A stretch of 64,000 nt of DNA, taken from Thermoproteota archaeon. GTDB taxonomy: Archaea; Korarchaeota; Korarchaeia; Korarchaeales; Korarchaeaceae. The stretch spans positions 62,001 to 126,000 of the forward strand of contig JAOZFG010000035.1 of NCBI GenBank assembly GCA_027491435.1, given 5' to 3'. Below the pieces are notes generated by a model, which saw only the letters and a list, made by a program, of their open reading frames with translations, was not told the DNA's origin and ran no database searches. The position numbers were made by a program, and so were the translations under genes. Shown here one piece after another: positions 8,637 through 16,982 of the stretch (the first letter of the stretch is position 1; each line of letters begins with the position of its first letter).

Positions 8637-9220
8637 ATCAATCCCTTATCCCTTAGGGCTTTAACCACGTCCGAGTGGACTTCCTCCGGACCTTGGGAGG
8701 CATCTATTTTAACGGTTACATCCCTCCAAGGGGGCTTCTCGCTAAGCTTCAGGTAGAGCTCCCTCACCCTGGAAAGCCTTTTAAGGTCCCTGTCGAAGGC
8801 CCCCTTCCTGAGCACCCTGGAGTAGGCCACTTCCGGGGGCAGATCCAGCAGCACCACCAAGTCGGGCAGCCTCGCGAACCTGTTTATCTCCTTGACCCAG
8901 GAAATGGGTAGCTTTGAGCCCTGATAGGCCAGAGATGAGAGCAGGTACCTATCGCTGATAACGTAAACGTTGTCCGATAGAGCTTTCTCAATTTCCCTAA
9001 GGTGCTCAAGCCTATCGGCGGCGAAAAGTAAAGCTACGGTTTCTTCCCTTAAACTGATTCTCCCCTCCACAAAGTCCCTGAGTACGGCCCCTATGACTCC
9101 TTTCGTGGGCTCTTCGGTGAGCCAGACCTTGTATCCCTCCCTAACCAGCCTATCCCTCAATAGCCTGGCCTGAAGCGTCTTGCCCGCCCCATCTATGCCC
9201 TCGAAGGTTATGAAGCTCAT
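8633..9220 (-). CDS. tmk: Thymidylate kinase (dTMP kinase)
   Basis: 195 residues, normal for the family. Makes dTDP from dTMP and ATP. The P-loop FEGIDGAGKT lies at residues 5-14. The DR(Y/F) motif is SDRYLLSSLAYQG near residue 90, and a LID-type Arg-rich region lies near 135-150 (RVLRKGAFDRDLKR). It is the first gene of a two-gene unit with the PfkB kinase (4-base overlap) and is divergent from prs across about 70 bases, so two nucleotide-metabolism units face each other. Confidence 0.93.
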   Translation of the reverse strand: MSFITFEGIDGAGKTLQARLLRDRLVREGYKVWLTEEPTKGVIGAVLRDFVEGRISLREETVALLFAADRLEHLREIEKALSDNVYVISDRYLLSSLAYQGSKLPISWVKEINRFARLPDLVVLLDLPPEVAYSRVLRKGAFDRDLKRLSRVRELYLKLSEKPPWRDVTVKIDASQGPEEVHSDVVKALRDKGLI

Positions 9221-9262
9221 TCCCCTAATATTGAGCAGGTCCCTGAAAAGGTTACCTACCCA

Positions 9263-9269
9263 TTTTTAA
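9263..9269 (+). promoter_or_regulatory. TATA box for prs
   Basis: TTTTTAA is centred about 25 bases before ATG 9291. That spacing predicts a leaderless transcript from this ATG and argues against the upstream in-frame GTG at 9273, which would lie before the transcription start. Confidence 0.6.
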
Positions 9270-9290
9270 CTGGTGAGGGGGCGTTACCAT

Positions 9291-10193
9291 ATGCTGATAG
9301 TTGGCCCCGACGATGAGTTCAACAGGAAGCTGGCCTCCCTCCTCAAAGTCGACCTGGTCCCCATAGAGAGGAGGAAGTTCCCAGATGGAGAGCTTTGCCC
9401 CAGGATAATGGGAGAAGTTAGCGGTGAGGACGTGATAGTGTCTATGAGGATGAAGGCCGGCGCCGCTGACGTAAACGATTACCTAGTCGAGCTTCTATTG
9501 ACCGCTAGGAATTTAAGGGAGCACATGAACGCTAATGGGATATGGGCCGTCATACCCTACTTCCCCTACGCTAGGCAAGATGAGATATTCAGAAAAGGTG
9601 AGCCCTTGAGCTCCAAGTACGTGGCTGAGCTCCTAGAGGAGTCGGGCGTTGATGGGGTCTTCAGCGTGACCGTTCACCTTCATAGGAGAAAGTCCTTCGG
9701 CGAATTGTTCTCCAAGGCTAGGGCAGTTAATGTGGACGGAATGAAGTCCCTTGCTAGGTACTTGAAGACTTTAAATTTGGAGAACCCCTTCGTCTTGGGG
9801 CCTGATACCGAAAGCATAGTGTGGGCCAGAGATCTGGCTAGGTACCTAGGAACCGAGGACTACGATTCCTTCAAGAAGGAGAGGGACCTGGCCACCGGGG
9901 AGATAAAGACCACGGCCAAGGAATTGGACCTAAAGGGAAGGGTTGTGATCGTAGCAGATGACATAGTGTCTACAGGCGGTACCATGGCAAACGCCGTGAG
10001 AGAGGCCAAGAGAATGGGGGCCAAGCTGGTGATCTCCGCCTTCGTGCACCCGGTGTTGGCCAGGGGGGCCTTTGACAGGATCCTTGGAGCTGGGGCAGAC
10101 GTGATTGTAGGAACGGACACCCTAGAATGGGCCGGCTCCAAGGCCACGGTGGTTGAAGAGCTGGCCGAAAGTCTGAAGGAGGTGCTCCCTTGA
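9291..10193 (+). CDS. prs: Ribose-phosphate pyrophosphokinase (PRPP synthase)
   Basis: 300 residues. Makes PRPP from ribose 5-phosphate and ATP for nucleotide, His and Trp synthesis. Visible motifs are FPDGE near residue 33, PYFPYARQDEIF near 88-99 (the ATP-binding flexible region), the catalytic-metal HLHR near 125, and the PRPP-binding loop VIVADDIVSTGGT near 218-230. It is slightly shorter than bacterial enzymes, as is usual for archaeal ones. Start chosen from the TATA distance. It overlaps the small membrane-protein gene downstream by 4 bases. Confidence 0.95.
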   Translation: MLIVGPDDEFNRKLASLLKVDLVPIERRKFPDGELCPRIMGEVSGEDVIVSMRMKAGAADVNDYLVELLLTARNLREHMNANGIWAVIPYFPYARQDEIFRKGEPLSSKYVAELLEESGVDGVFSVTVHLHRRKSFGELFSKARAVNVDGMKSLARYLKTLNLENPFVLGPDTESIVWARDLARYLGTEDYDSFKKERDLATGEIKTTAKELDLKGRVVIVADDIVSTGGTMANAVREAKRMGAKLVISAFVHPVLARGAFDRILGAGADVIVGTDTLEWAGSKATVVEELAESLKEVLP

Positions 10194-10558
10194 AGAAGCC
10201 CCTTGCTGGACTCATATTAGGGGGGCTTGGGGTCGCGTCCCTCTACATGTCCTCTTACCTGATGAGGGTTCCCTTGGCCATGATGCTGGGGGCGCTCACC
10301 GGGCTCTCCTTCCTTTACCTAGCCTACGGGGTCATCAAGGGGTATAGGTGGGGGTTTTATGGGGGCGTAGCTGTCTTCTCAGTTCTATCAGTCATAGGAC
10401 TGCTACTCCTCCCTACGATGGCCCCAGAAGGCCTTCTGCTGCTTGCTATCTCAGCCCCCACGTTGGCTTACATGCTCTGGAGTAGGAGGCCCAGGGAAGA
10501 GGGAACCCATCGGCAGGAGGAGGGGGAGCAGGTCAGCGAGGAGGACCTCCTCTTCTGA
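10190..10558 (+). CDS. Small membrane protein of unknown function
   Basis: 122 residues from TTG 10190, overlapping the prs stop by 4 bases. Four closely spaced hydrophobic segments (for example GLILGGLGVASLYM, MLGALTGLSFLYLAYG, GVAVFSVLSVIGLLLL, LLLLAISAPTLAYML) are followed by a charged, Glu-rich cytoplasmic tail of about 28 residues. No family was recognised. Coupling to prs suggests constitutive expression but does not show a linked function. The T-rich run just after the stop may end transcription before radA. Confidence 0.65.
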   Translation: MKKPLAGLILGGLGVASLYMSSYLMRVPLAMMLGALTGLSFLYLAYGVIKGYRWGFYGGVAVFSVLSVIGLLLLPTMAPEGLLLLAISAPTLAYMLWSRRPREEGTHRQEEGEQVSEEDLLF

Positions 10559-10594
10559 AACTTTTTCTTAAGTTTTACGCGTGGATCACACACA

Positions 10595-10601
10595 TTTATT
10601 A
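10595..10601 (+). promoter_or_regulatory. TATA box and Shine-Dalgarno site for radA
   Basis: TTTATTA is centred at about 10598, predicting transcription from about 10624. A purine-rich ribosome site GGAAGGTGGGAG lies at 10624-10635, directly before an in-frame ATA at 10637. Together they place the radA start well upstream of the first canonical start codon, TTG 10724. Confidence 0.5.
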
Positions 10602-10636
10602 CCCCCTCCTGCCCACCATAACCGGAAGGTGGGAGC

Positions 10637-11650
10637 ATACCCAAGAAGAAGGCAGTTGAAAAGGAGGAAGAGGTTAACGACGTTGAGGAAGTCCAAGTTG
10701 AGGATTATTCCGTAGACGTAGACTTGACTGAGCTGGAGGGAGTGGGGCCTGCCACGGCCAAGAGGCTCCTTGAGGCTGGATTCACCACCCTGGAGTCCAT
10801 AGCCATGTCAACTCCTGCCGAGCTTGCCATGTACGCTGGGATAGGGGAAACCGTAGCTCAGAAGATAATACAGGCCGCGAGGAAGAAGCTGAACATAGAC
10901 GTCATGTCAGCTTACGAGTACTACCAGCAGAGGAAGACCGTACAAAGGATAACCACGGGATCCAAGGCTCTAGACGAGCTCCTGGGTGGAGGAGTAGAGA
11001 CCCAATCCATCACCGAGATATACGGGCCTTATGGATCGGGAAAGACTCAGTTCGCTCATCAAATGGCTGTAACCGTTCAGCTTCCCCCTGAGAGGGGTGG
11101 CCTTGGAAGGTCAGCCCTATTCATAGACACCGAAGGCACCTTCAGGCCTGAGAGGATAGTTCAAATAGCTGAGAGGTTCGGGCTGGATCCGGAGGAGACG
11201 CTCAAGAACATACTATATGCCAGGGCCTTCACTAGCGATCACCAGATGCTGGTTACCGAGAGGGCTGAGCCTTACATAAAGGAGAGAAACATAGGCATCA
11301 TAATTGTGGACTCGCTGATAAGCCACTTCAGGGGGGAGTACGTCGGAAGGGAGAGCTTGGCCGAGAGACAGCAGAAGCTGAACAAGTACCTCCATAAGCT
11401 GCTCAGGCTAGCCCTGGGCTACAACTTGGCGGTGCTGGTGACCAATCAGGTGGTGGCAGATCCATCGGCCTTCTTCACAGACCCCAACAGGCCCGCTGGA
11501 GGTCACGTCCTAGGCCACGGGGTGACCGCTAGGCTCTACATAAAGAGGGGAAAGAAGGATAGGAGGGTAGTTAAGCTAGTTAAGAGCCCTTACTTGCCCG
11601 AGGGAACTGTCGAGATAGTGATAACCGAGGGGGGCATCCAGGACGTCTAA
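10637..11650 (+). CDS. radA: RadA DNA recombinase (archaeal RecA/Rad51)
   Basis: Forms filaments on single-stranded DNA and catalyses strand exchange in recombinational repair. It has an N-terminal helix-hairpin-helix domain ([17 protein letters not shown]), a polymerisation/linker segment with [14 protein letters not shown], Walker A GPYGSGKT, Walker [10 protein letters not shown], the L1/L2 DNA-binding region and a C-terminal [15 protein letters not shown]. From TTG 10724 the protein would have 308 residues. The frame continues upstream with an acidic, Lys-rich tail ([11 protein letters not shown]...) typical of RadA N-termini, back to ATA 10637, which has a good ribosome site and promoter. 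No ATG, GTG or TTG is in frame between a stop at 10619 and 10724. I place the start at ATA 10637 (337 residues), with lower certainty for the start than for the gene. Confidence 0.92.
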   Translation: MPKKKAVEKEEEVNDVEEVQVEDYSVDVDLTELEGVGPATAKRLLEAGFTTLESIAMSTPAELAMYAGIGETVAQKIIQAARKKLNIDVMSAYEYYQQRKTVQRITTGSKALDELLGGGVETQSITEIYGPYGSGKTQFAHQMAVTVQLPPERGGLGRSALFIDTEGTFRPERIVQIAERFGLDPEETLKNILYARAFTSDHQMLVTERAEPYIKERNIGIIIVDSLISHFRGEYVGRESLAERQQKLNKYLHKLLRLALGYNLAVLVTNQVVADPSAFFTDPNRPAGGHVLGHGVTARLYIKRGKKDRRVVKLVKSPYLPEGTVEIVITEGGIQDV

Positions 11651-12336
11651 GCCCCCCTCTCGTATTCCTCCTTCTTCCTGTCGTAGGCGTCTCTCGACAT
11701 CACTGGCCTGGCAGGCACCCCGAGCACCACAGTATCTGGGGGAACGTCCTTAGTCACCACAGCTCCGGCCCCTATCACGGCCCCTCTGCCTACCTTGATT
11801 CCAGATATCAGGACTGAGTTAGCCCCTACAACGGCTTCATCTTCTATGTGCACTCCCAGCAGCCTCCTGCTGGCTGGGTACCTGTCGTTAGTTATCACCA
11901 CGAACGGGGCTAGGAACACGTTGTTCCCTATGACGCTCTCAGGGGGTATGTAGTTTCCGCTCTGAATGCTGACGTTCCTGCCTATGTTGACCCTGCCGTC
12001 CACTATGGTGTGAGAGCCCACCACCGTACCGTCCCCTATAACCGTGTCCTCCCTTATCAGCACCCCGTGACCCGTTTGCACGCTCTTGCCTATTCTGACC
12101 CTCTCGTAAATCACTGAGTGGCTCCTTATGAAGGAACTCTCTCCTATGACCGCCCCTTCGCTAACCTCATCGTAGGCCTCCAGGGAGGGGCTAATGCCCT
12201 TTATCTTCCTGTATGTTGGGTAGCCCACCACGGTGTATATGCCTAAAATGGACCCTTCACCTATTTCGCTGGGCCCCAGGACTGTGACATCTCCCTCCAG
12301 CTTGCCCCTCAAGGAAGCCTTTTTAGACAAGAACAT
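11647..12336 (-). CDS. Hexapeptide-repeat (left-handed beta-helix) acyltransferase family protein
   Basis: 229 residues from ATG 12336, which is preceded by GGTGAT. The protein is mostly [LIV]-G-x4 hexapeptide turns ([64 protein letters not shown]), ending with the usual [15 protein letters not shown]. Such trimeric proteins are acetyl- or acyltransferases acting on sugars or nucleotide sugars, or are related carbonic-anhydrase-like proteins. The C-terminal PARPV ending favours a sugar acetyltransferase, perhaps for surface glycans. It is convergent with radA with a 4-base overlap of stops, and divergent from the beta-grasp gene with only 18 bases between starts. Confidence 0.85.
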   Translation of the reverse strand: MFLSKKASLRGKLEGDVTVLGPSEIGEGSILGIYTVVGYPTYRKIKGISPSLEAYDEVSEGAVIGESSFIRSHSVIYERVRIGKSVQTGHGVLIREDTVIGDGTVVGSHTIVDGRVNIGRNVSIQSGNYIPPESVIGNNVFLAPFVVITNDRYPASRRLLGVHIEDEAVVGANSVLISGIKVGRGAVIGAGAVVTKDVPPDTVVLGVPARPVMSRDAYDRKKEEYERGA

Positions 12337-12371
12337 GGGATCACCGAGGGAAGGATGGAGCGGAAAATAAA
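12320..12371. promoter_or_regulatory. Interlocked divergent promoters
   Basis: A plus-strand TATA (TTTTTAGA, 12320-12327) lies inside the start of the acyltransferase gene and serves the beta-grasp gene at 12355. A minus-strand TATA (TTTATTTT, 12364-12371) lies inside the beta-grasp gene and serves the acyltransferase at 12336. The two promoters therefore overlap head to head within coding sequence. Confidence 0.45.
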
Positions 12372-12582
12372 GGTGTTTATCCTGGGAAGTGAGAGGGAGG
12401 TCCCCTGGAACACCAGAGTGGAGGACGTGCACAAGATGATAGGCACTAATAGGTGGAACGCTCTAATACTGGTGAACGGCGAGCCGGCGCCCGATGACAT
12501 GTACTTGGAGGAAGGCGACCTAGTGGCTTGGATGAGGATAACTTACCACGAGAGCCCGGTGTCTAAGGATGAGGGCCTGTGA
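12355..12582 (+). CDS. Ubiquitin-like beta-grasp (ThiS/MoaD-like) small protein without C-terminal GG
   Basis: 75 residues. The pattern KIKVFILG...[14 protein letters not shown]...[30 protein letters not shown] matches the beta-grasp fold of sulfur carriers (ThiS, MoaD, TtuB). It overlaps the start of a TtuA/Ncs6-type tRNA thiolase by 14 bases, and such thiolases receive sulfur from a ubiquitin-like carrier. Functional carriers end in Gly-Gly, whose carboxylate becomes a thiocarboxylate, but this one ends KDEGL. Either further processing would be needed, or it acts as a structural partner. Assignment to the fold is good; the role is inferred from context. Confidence 0.7.
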   Translation: MERKIKVFILGSEREVPWNTRVEDVHKMIGTNRWNALILVNGEPAPDDMYLEEGDLVAWMRITYHESPVSKDEGL

Positions 12583-13513
12583 CCTCTGTGGAAGGAAGGC
12601 CGTGATAAAGGACTTCAACGCTGGGATAGCTCTCTGTGAGAGGTGCTTGTTCGAGTCAGTCAAGGAGAGGGCATTCCGGGTCCTCAAGAGCGAGTTAAGG
12701 CCTGACGATAGGGTCATGGTGGCCCTCTCCGGGGGAAAGGACAGCTCCCTGGCCCTTTACCTGACTAAGATGTACGCTGACGATGTGGGATTGGAGGTAG
12801 TGGCCCTCACGGTGGATGAGGGCACCTTCTACAGGAAGGCCTCCATCCAGATAGCCAAGAAGCTGGCCAGCTCCCTGGGGGTTGAACACGTGGTCGTTAG
12901 CATGGAAGAAGTGCACGGAGTGTCAATAGAAGAACTCCACCACAAGCTACCTAAGGGACATAAGAGGAGCGCCTGCACCTACTGCGGCGTCCTGAGGAGG
13001 CAAACCATTAACGCCGCTGCCAGGGAACTGGGGGCTACAGCCGTGGTCACAGGCCACAACCTGGATGACGTGGTTCAGACTGGATTAATGAACCTGATGA
13101 GGGGCGACGTCAACGCTTTAGGTAAGCTCTTCGTGCACGAGAGGAGGATTGAGGTGGGCCTAATTCCCAGGGTGAAACCCCTCAAGAGAGTTTATGAGAG
13201 GGAAGTGGCCGCCCTGGTTTTGGCCTTAAGGATACCCGCCCACCTGGGCAAGTGTCCCTACACGCAGGGCATGAGGATAGGGATAAGGAAGTCCGTAGAC
13301 GAGTTGGAGGAGGAGTTCCCCGGATCTAAGCTCAGGGCTTTAGAGATACTGGAGGCCATGGCCAGGTCATATAAGGAGGAGGTGAAGCTCAGGAAGTGTG
13401 AGGTCTGTGGAGAGCCAACCACCTCGAGGCTTTGTAAGGCCTGTCAGATGAAAAAAGAGTTGTCGGAGGTACTCAACAGGACCCTTCTTAAGCCCTTAGA
13501 GCTTAGACTCTGA
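12569..13513 (+). CDS. TtuA/Ncs6-family tRNA 2-thiolation enzyme
   Basis: 314 residues. Thiolates uridine in tRNA: U54 by TtuA in thermophiles, or the wobble U34 by Ncs6/CTU1. It has an N-terminal zinc finger CDLCGR...LCERC, the PP-loop ATP-binding motif SGGKDSS near residues 54-60, the cluster ligands CTYC near 131-134 with a third Cys in KCPY near 229, and a C-terminal zinc finger CEVCGEP...LCKAC. This is the full TtuA/Ncs6 layout. It is translationally coupled to the beta-grasp protein upstream, its probable partner. Whether the target is U54 or U34 cannot be decided here. Confidence 0.88.
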   Translation: MRACDLCGRKAVIKDFNAGIALCERCLFESVKERAFRVLKSELRPDDRVMVALSGGKDSSLALYLTKMYADDVGLEVVALTVDEGTFYRKASIQIAKKLASSLGVEHVVVSMEEVHGVSIEELHHKLPKGHKRSACTYCGVLRRQTINAAARELGATAVVTGHNLDDVVQTGLMNLMRGDVNALGKLFVHERRIEVGLIPRVKPLKRVYEREVAALVLALRIPAHLGKCPYTQGMRIGIRKSVDELEEEFPGSKLRALEILEAMARSYKEEVKLRKCEVCGEPTTSRLCKACQMKKELSEVLNRTLLKPLELRL

Positions 13514-14801
13514 AGGGTTTGAGGTCAGATGCCTTGGGCACGTACCTCAGGGCCTTGGAAGTTGGCCTAAGCCCGTACTCTAGGGCCCTGTCAGAGAGGT
13601 TGAGCACCAAAGGCATGACGTCCCTTCCCTTAAGGTGGCCTAGGGCACCCAGGATCACGCTCATCTCGTCGAAGTTAGGTACGTCGTCCCTCCTCAACCC
13701 CTTACCGTAGAAGAGTATGGGCACAGGATCGCCTGTGTGCTTGCCCAGCTCTGAGGGGGTGGAGTGGTCTCCCGTCACCACTATCAGAAGATCCTCAGGC
13801 GGATCCACTAGCCTCTCTAACGCCAGGTCAACCCTCTCAATTACCCTCTTCTTGAGCTCAGGATCCCTCTTGTGGGAAGCTGTGTCAGTGCCCTTCACGT
13901 GAACGAACACGAAGTCATACTCTTCGAGCAGGTCTATGGCTTTACTCACCTTGGCGTCGAAGTCGGAGTCTGGAAGTCCAGTAGCTCCGGGAGGGTGGTA
14001 GACGTCAAAGCCTAAGGCCCTGGCGACGCCTTTATACAGGGGGCCTGCAGCCACTGCCGCTGGCCTGAATCCCCACCTGTCTTGAAAGCTCTCCAGGGAG
14101 ACTTTCGAGCTTCCCCCCCTTGGTAGGACTATGTTGGCGGGGGGCTTCCCCTCTGACTCCCTCCTCCTGTTAACTTCGTGATCCTTCAGCCTCATGTAGG
14201 CCTCCCTGAGGAACTCCGAGAGCGCCTTAGCCGTCTTCTCAGCCCTGCTGACCAAAGGTTGGGGCTCTATTACTGGATAACCTACCTCGTGAGGGTCAGC
14301 GTCCGTTACCTCCGGGTGAAGCCCCTCACCCCTGAGCACTAGAAAGCCCCTGTGCTCTAAGGTGTGCCTGAACTCCGCCTTCACCTCCCCGTTGAGCAGG
14401 TCCATCTCCTCTATCTCTTTAGCCAGCTCCTCAGCGTCCTCGCCCGAGATCCTGCCGGCTCTCCTGTCGATCACCACTAATTTCCCGTTGACCTGTTTAA
14501 CCGTGGCGAAGTTGGCCCTAAAAGCCACGCCCTGGCCCAGATCTACGCCCTCACCCAGGGCCTCTAACACACCCCTCCCCGGGTACTCCCTCACAACGTC
14601 GTATCCGAAGATGGACAAGTGTCCCGTGTCGCTACCAGGGGGTACGCCCACGTCGACTGGGTGTAGCAACCCGGTCAATCCCTTGGAGGCCATGAGATCT
14701 AGGGAGGGGATCTCGGCCGCTTGGAGGGGAGTAAGCCAACCTAACCCCCTACACGGCCTGTCGCCCAAGCCGTCTAGTATTAGCATCAAGACTTTCCGCA
14801 T
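13503..14801 (-). CDS. apgM: 2,3-bisphosphoglycerate-independent phosphoglycerate mutase, archaeal type
   Basis: About 432 residues from ATG 14801; a TTG two codons upstream is the longest alternative. Interconverts 3- and 2-phosphoglycerate in glycolysis and gluconeogenesis. It is an alkaline-phosphatase superfamily member: the first metal site LILDGLGDRP is at the N-terminus, the catalytic Ser is in PPGSDTGHLSIFGYD near residues 58-72, and the C-terminal metal site is VTGDHSTPSELGKHTGDPVP. A TATA box at 14822-14830 lies about 25 bases before ATG 14801, predicting a leaderless mRNA. Its last 11 bases overlap ttuA, convergently. Confidence 0.93.
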   Translation of the reverse strand: MRKVLMLILDGLGDRPCRGLGWLTPLQAAEIPSLDLMASKGLTGLLHPVDVGVPPGSDTGHLSIFGYDVVREYPGRGVLEALGEGVDLGQGVAFRANFATVKQVNGKLVVIDRRAGRISGEDAEELAKEIEEMDLLNGEVKAEFRHTLEHRGFLVLRGEGLHPEVTDADPHEVGYPVIEPQPLVSRAEKTAKALSEFLREAYMRLKDHEVNRRRESEGKPPANIVLPRGGSSKVSLESFQDRWGFRPAAVAAGPLYKGVARALGFDVYHPPGATGLPDSDFDAKVSKAIDLLEEYDFVFVHVKGTDTASHKRDPELKKRVIERVDLALERLVDPPEDLLIVVTGDHSTPSELGKHTGDPVPILFYGKGLRRDDVPNFDEMSVILGALGHLKGRDVMPLVLNLSDRALEYGLRPTSKALRYVPKASDLKPFRV

Positions 14802-14821
14802 AGACAAGTGTCCGGGTTATC

Positions 14822-14849
14822 TATTAAAAAGGAGTGGGGTGTCTTAAAC
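14822..14849. promoter_or_regulatory. Divergent promoter region between apgM and PAC2 gene
   Basis: The minus-strand TATA TTTTTAATA (14822-14830) is about 25 bases from the apgM ATG at 14801. For the plus strand, ATTAAAAAG in the same place would start RNA near 14853, and CTTAAAC (14843-14849) would start it at about 14872, the second in-frame ATG of the PAC2 gene. Confidence 0.45.
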
Positions 14850-14862
14850 TGAGGTCCCGACG

Positions 14863-15633
14863 ATGGTATGGATGAGGAGAGTGGACTACACTGACCCCTC
14901 TGAGGCTAAAGCTAAGGTGGCCATAGCTGGCTTTCCTGGTATAGCCAACGTGGGAGAGCAGGTGATAACTTACCTGATCAAGGAGCTGAACGCCACGCTC
15001 GTCTCTAAAATCTACTCGGAGCACCTCATATTCCCCGGGAACATGGTGGGAATCTCCGTATCCAGTGACGGGAGCTTCTCAATACCGGCAGTGTCAGTAT
15101 TCAAGATCCCGGACAGCGAGCTAGTTATCGTCACCAGTGACGTTCAGCCAGTCATATGGGGAGGGATGGAGGTAGCGGCTGAAGTGTTCAAAGTTTTAAA
15201 GCAGATGGGCGTCGACAGGGTGGTAATAATCACAGGTTTCGTAGATGAGAGTTTGGCAGGCCAGGTGCTGGTCACGGGGGAGGATGAGGACCTGGTGAAG
15301 TCCTTCCTGGAGAATGGAGCCATAGAGAAGCCTGTCATAAAGTCCATCATAGGTTTAGCTGGCGTGATGATGACCTTGGCTAAGTTGGAGGGGGTTAAGG
15401 TTACCTCCCTAACGGGGGTCTCCCAGGATTACTCGCCCGATCCCAGGGCTGCTAGGGAAGTCCTTAAGGTGTTGGACGGGGCCTTCAACCTTAAGATAAA
15501 CTTTGAGCAGATAGATAAGCAGATTGAGGAGTTAGAGAAGGTTAGGAAGGAGATACTTGCGGAGATAGAGAGGAGGCTTAAAGAGCAAATGCAAGCTGGT
15601 GGTCCCGATGAGTCCTCGGAGTACGTCGGGTGA
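14863..15633 (+). CDS. PAC2-family (proteasome assembly chaperone 2-like) protein
   Basis: 256 residues; ATG 14872 is an alternative start supported by a TATA at 14843-14849. The family core is visible: AIAGFPGIANVGEQVITYLI near residues 26-45, a mid-region TSDVQPVIWGGMEVAAEV, a GFVDES loop, and GLAGVMMTLAKLEGVKVTSLTGVS. The C-terminus is a charged coiled coil (QIDKQIEELEKVRKEILAEIERRL). Archaeal PAC2 (PbaB/PbaA-like) proteins bind proteasome or related complexes as chaperones; some members are of unknown role. A paralogue is encoded at 18585. The PadR gene follows within 10 bases, so the two share an operon. Confidence 0.85.
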   Translation: MVWMRRVDYTDPSEAKAKVAIAGFPGIANVGEQVITYLIKELNATLVSKIYSEHLIFPGNMVGISVSSDGSFSIPAVSVFKIPDSELVIVTSDVQPVIWGGMEVAAEVFKVLKQMGVDRVVIITGFVDESLAGQVLVTGEDEDLVKSFLENGAIEKPVIKSIIGLAGVMMTLAKLEGVKVTSLTGVSQDYSPDPRAAREVLKVLDGAFNLKINFEQIDKQIEELEKVRKEILAEIERRLKEQMQAGGPDESSEYVG

Positions 15634-15643
15634 AGAGCCTCCG

Positions 15644-15988
15644 ATGAGGAGGCTGAGGGAGAAGCTCACTAAAGAGAACATGTGGCTGTACGTCCTGTCA
15701 ATCCTCAGGGAGAGGCCCGCCTACCCCTACGAGATCTCTGACATAATAGAGAGGAAGTTCGGCTGGAGGCCAGCCAGGGTAACCGCCTACATAGTGCTTA
15801 GATCCCTCCTATCCAGGGGGTACGTAAAGATGGTTAAAAAAAGAGGGAAAACTGGTAAAATGAGGAATTATTATGAAATAACTGATTCTGGAAGGAAGCT
15901 CTTCGAGAAAGGAATAAAGTTCCTAGAGGAGACCAGGGAGAGGCTACTCAACCCCCCAGAGGACGGGCCTGATGAAGATCTGGTTTGA
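15644..15988 (+). CDS. PadR-family winged-helix transcriptional regulator
   Basis: 114 residues from ATG 15644, chosen because it follows GGGTGAAGAG and lies after the previous stop; an upstream GTG 15599 in the same frame would overlap the PAC2 gene. It has a winged helix with AYPYEISDIIERKFGWRPARVTAYIVLRSLLSRGYVK, then a Lys-rich wing (KKRGKTGKMRNYYEITDSGRKLF) and a short C-terminal helix. PadR proteins repress genes in response to small molecules or stress. No obvious operator was found, and the targets may be the operon itself. It overlaps the DUF354 gene by 17 bases. Confidence 0.82.
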   Translation: MRRLREKLTKENMWLYVLSILRERPAYPYEISDIIERKFGWRPARVTAYIVLRSLLSRGYVKMVKKRGKTGKMRNYYEITDSGRKLFEKGIKFLEETRERLLNPPEDGPDEDLV

Positions 15989-16982
15989 CGTGATAACTCC
16001 TAAACAAGCGAGGCTAATGGCTTCTATAGCTCGTTACCTAGAGGAGAGGGGCTACGAGACCCTGATAACCAGCAAAGGGTATAGGGAGACGAGATGGGTT
16101 CTGAACTCGTTAGGAGTCAGGTACAGGGAGGTGGGAGCCTATGGGGAGGACTTGGTGAGTAAGTTAATCAATTACGCGGATAGGGTTAGAGAGCTGGCTT
16201 TGATAGTCCACAAGGAGGCTCCAGACTACCTGGTGTCCTTCTCCTCACCGGAGGCCACTAGAGTTGCTTTCGGTCTCGGTATCAAGGTTATAAACATGAA
16301 CGACACGCCTCACGCTGTTCACGTGGCCAAGCTGACCTTCCCCCTGACCTGGAGGCTGGTCTTCTCCAAAGCCATACCTGAGGAGCTCTTGCTCTCTTTA
16401 GGGGCGTCAAAAGAGTCTTTAGTTCCCTACGACGGAGTTGACGAGCTAGCCTGGCTTAAGGAGGTTGAGATTAAGGAGGAGAGGTTTGACGAGTTCACCG
16501 TGTTCGTCAGGATGGAGGAAAGCAAGGCCTCCTACCTCCTACACCTACAGGGTAGCCCTAACATCAGGGTTATAGAGAGGTTGGCTGAGCTAGGGGTTAG
16601 GGTCTTGGCTATGCCCAGGTACGAGAGCCAAGCAGAATTCCTGAAGGGCCTTGACGTTGAGGTTCTCAGCCCAGGAGACACCGTGAAGCTCTTTCAGAAG
16701 GTCCACGTGGTGATCACCGGCGGTGGCACTATGGCGAGGGAGGCTGCCCTGCTGGGCACGCCTGCAATATCTACCTTCCCCCTCGACGTCCCGCTCTACG
16801 TTAACGTCTACCTCAGGGAAAGGGGGCTACCAGTCTGGAGGATAAGGTCTCCGGATGATGTGGTCAAGAAGGTCCTCGAACTTAAGGACAACTATCGAGA
16901 TTATAGGGAAGTGGCCGCTAGGGTCAGGGAGGAGATGGAAGATCCTAGGGAGGTAATCTGCAGGTTGCTGGAGGGGGTTTAG
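15972..16982 (+). CDS. DUF354 (glycosyltransferase B-fold) protein
   Basis: 336 residues. The start MKIWFDVITPKQARLMASIARYLEERGYETLIT is a close match to the DUF354 family, which adopts a GT-B fold resembling UDP-GlcNAc 2-epimerase or glycosyltransferases. A C-terminal nucleotide-binding-like segment VVITGGGTMAREAALLGTPAIS lies near residues 250-270. No natural substrate is established for the family; it is often near polysaccharide genes. It is translationally coupled to the PadR gene upstream and the small gene downstream (stop and start adjoin). Confidence 0.82.
   Translation: MKIWFDVITPKQARLMASIARYLEERGYETLITSKGYRETRWVLNSLGVRYREVGAYGEDLVSKLINYADRVRELALIVHKEAPDYLVSFSSPEATRVAFGLGIKVINMNDTPHAVHVAKLTFPLTWRLVFSKAIPEELLLSLGASKESLVPYDGVDELAWLKEVEIKEERFDEFTVFVRMEESKASYLLHLQGSPNIRVIERLAELGVRVLAMPRYESQAEFLKGLDVEVLSPGDTVKLFQKVHVVITGGGTMAREAALLGTPAISTFPLDVPLYVNVYLRERGLPVWRIRSPDDVVKKVLELKDNYRDYREVAARVREEMEDPREVICRLLEGV

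Noticed and set aside
9273..9290. prs starting at GTG 9273
   Set aside because: The TATA at 9263-9269 would place the RNA start at about 9291, after this GTG.
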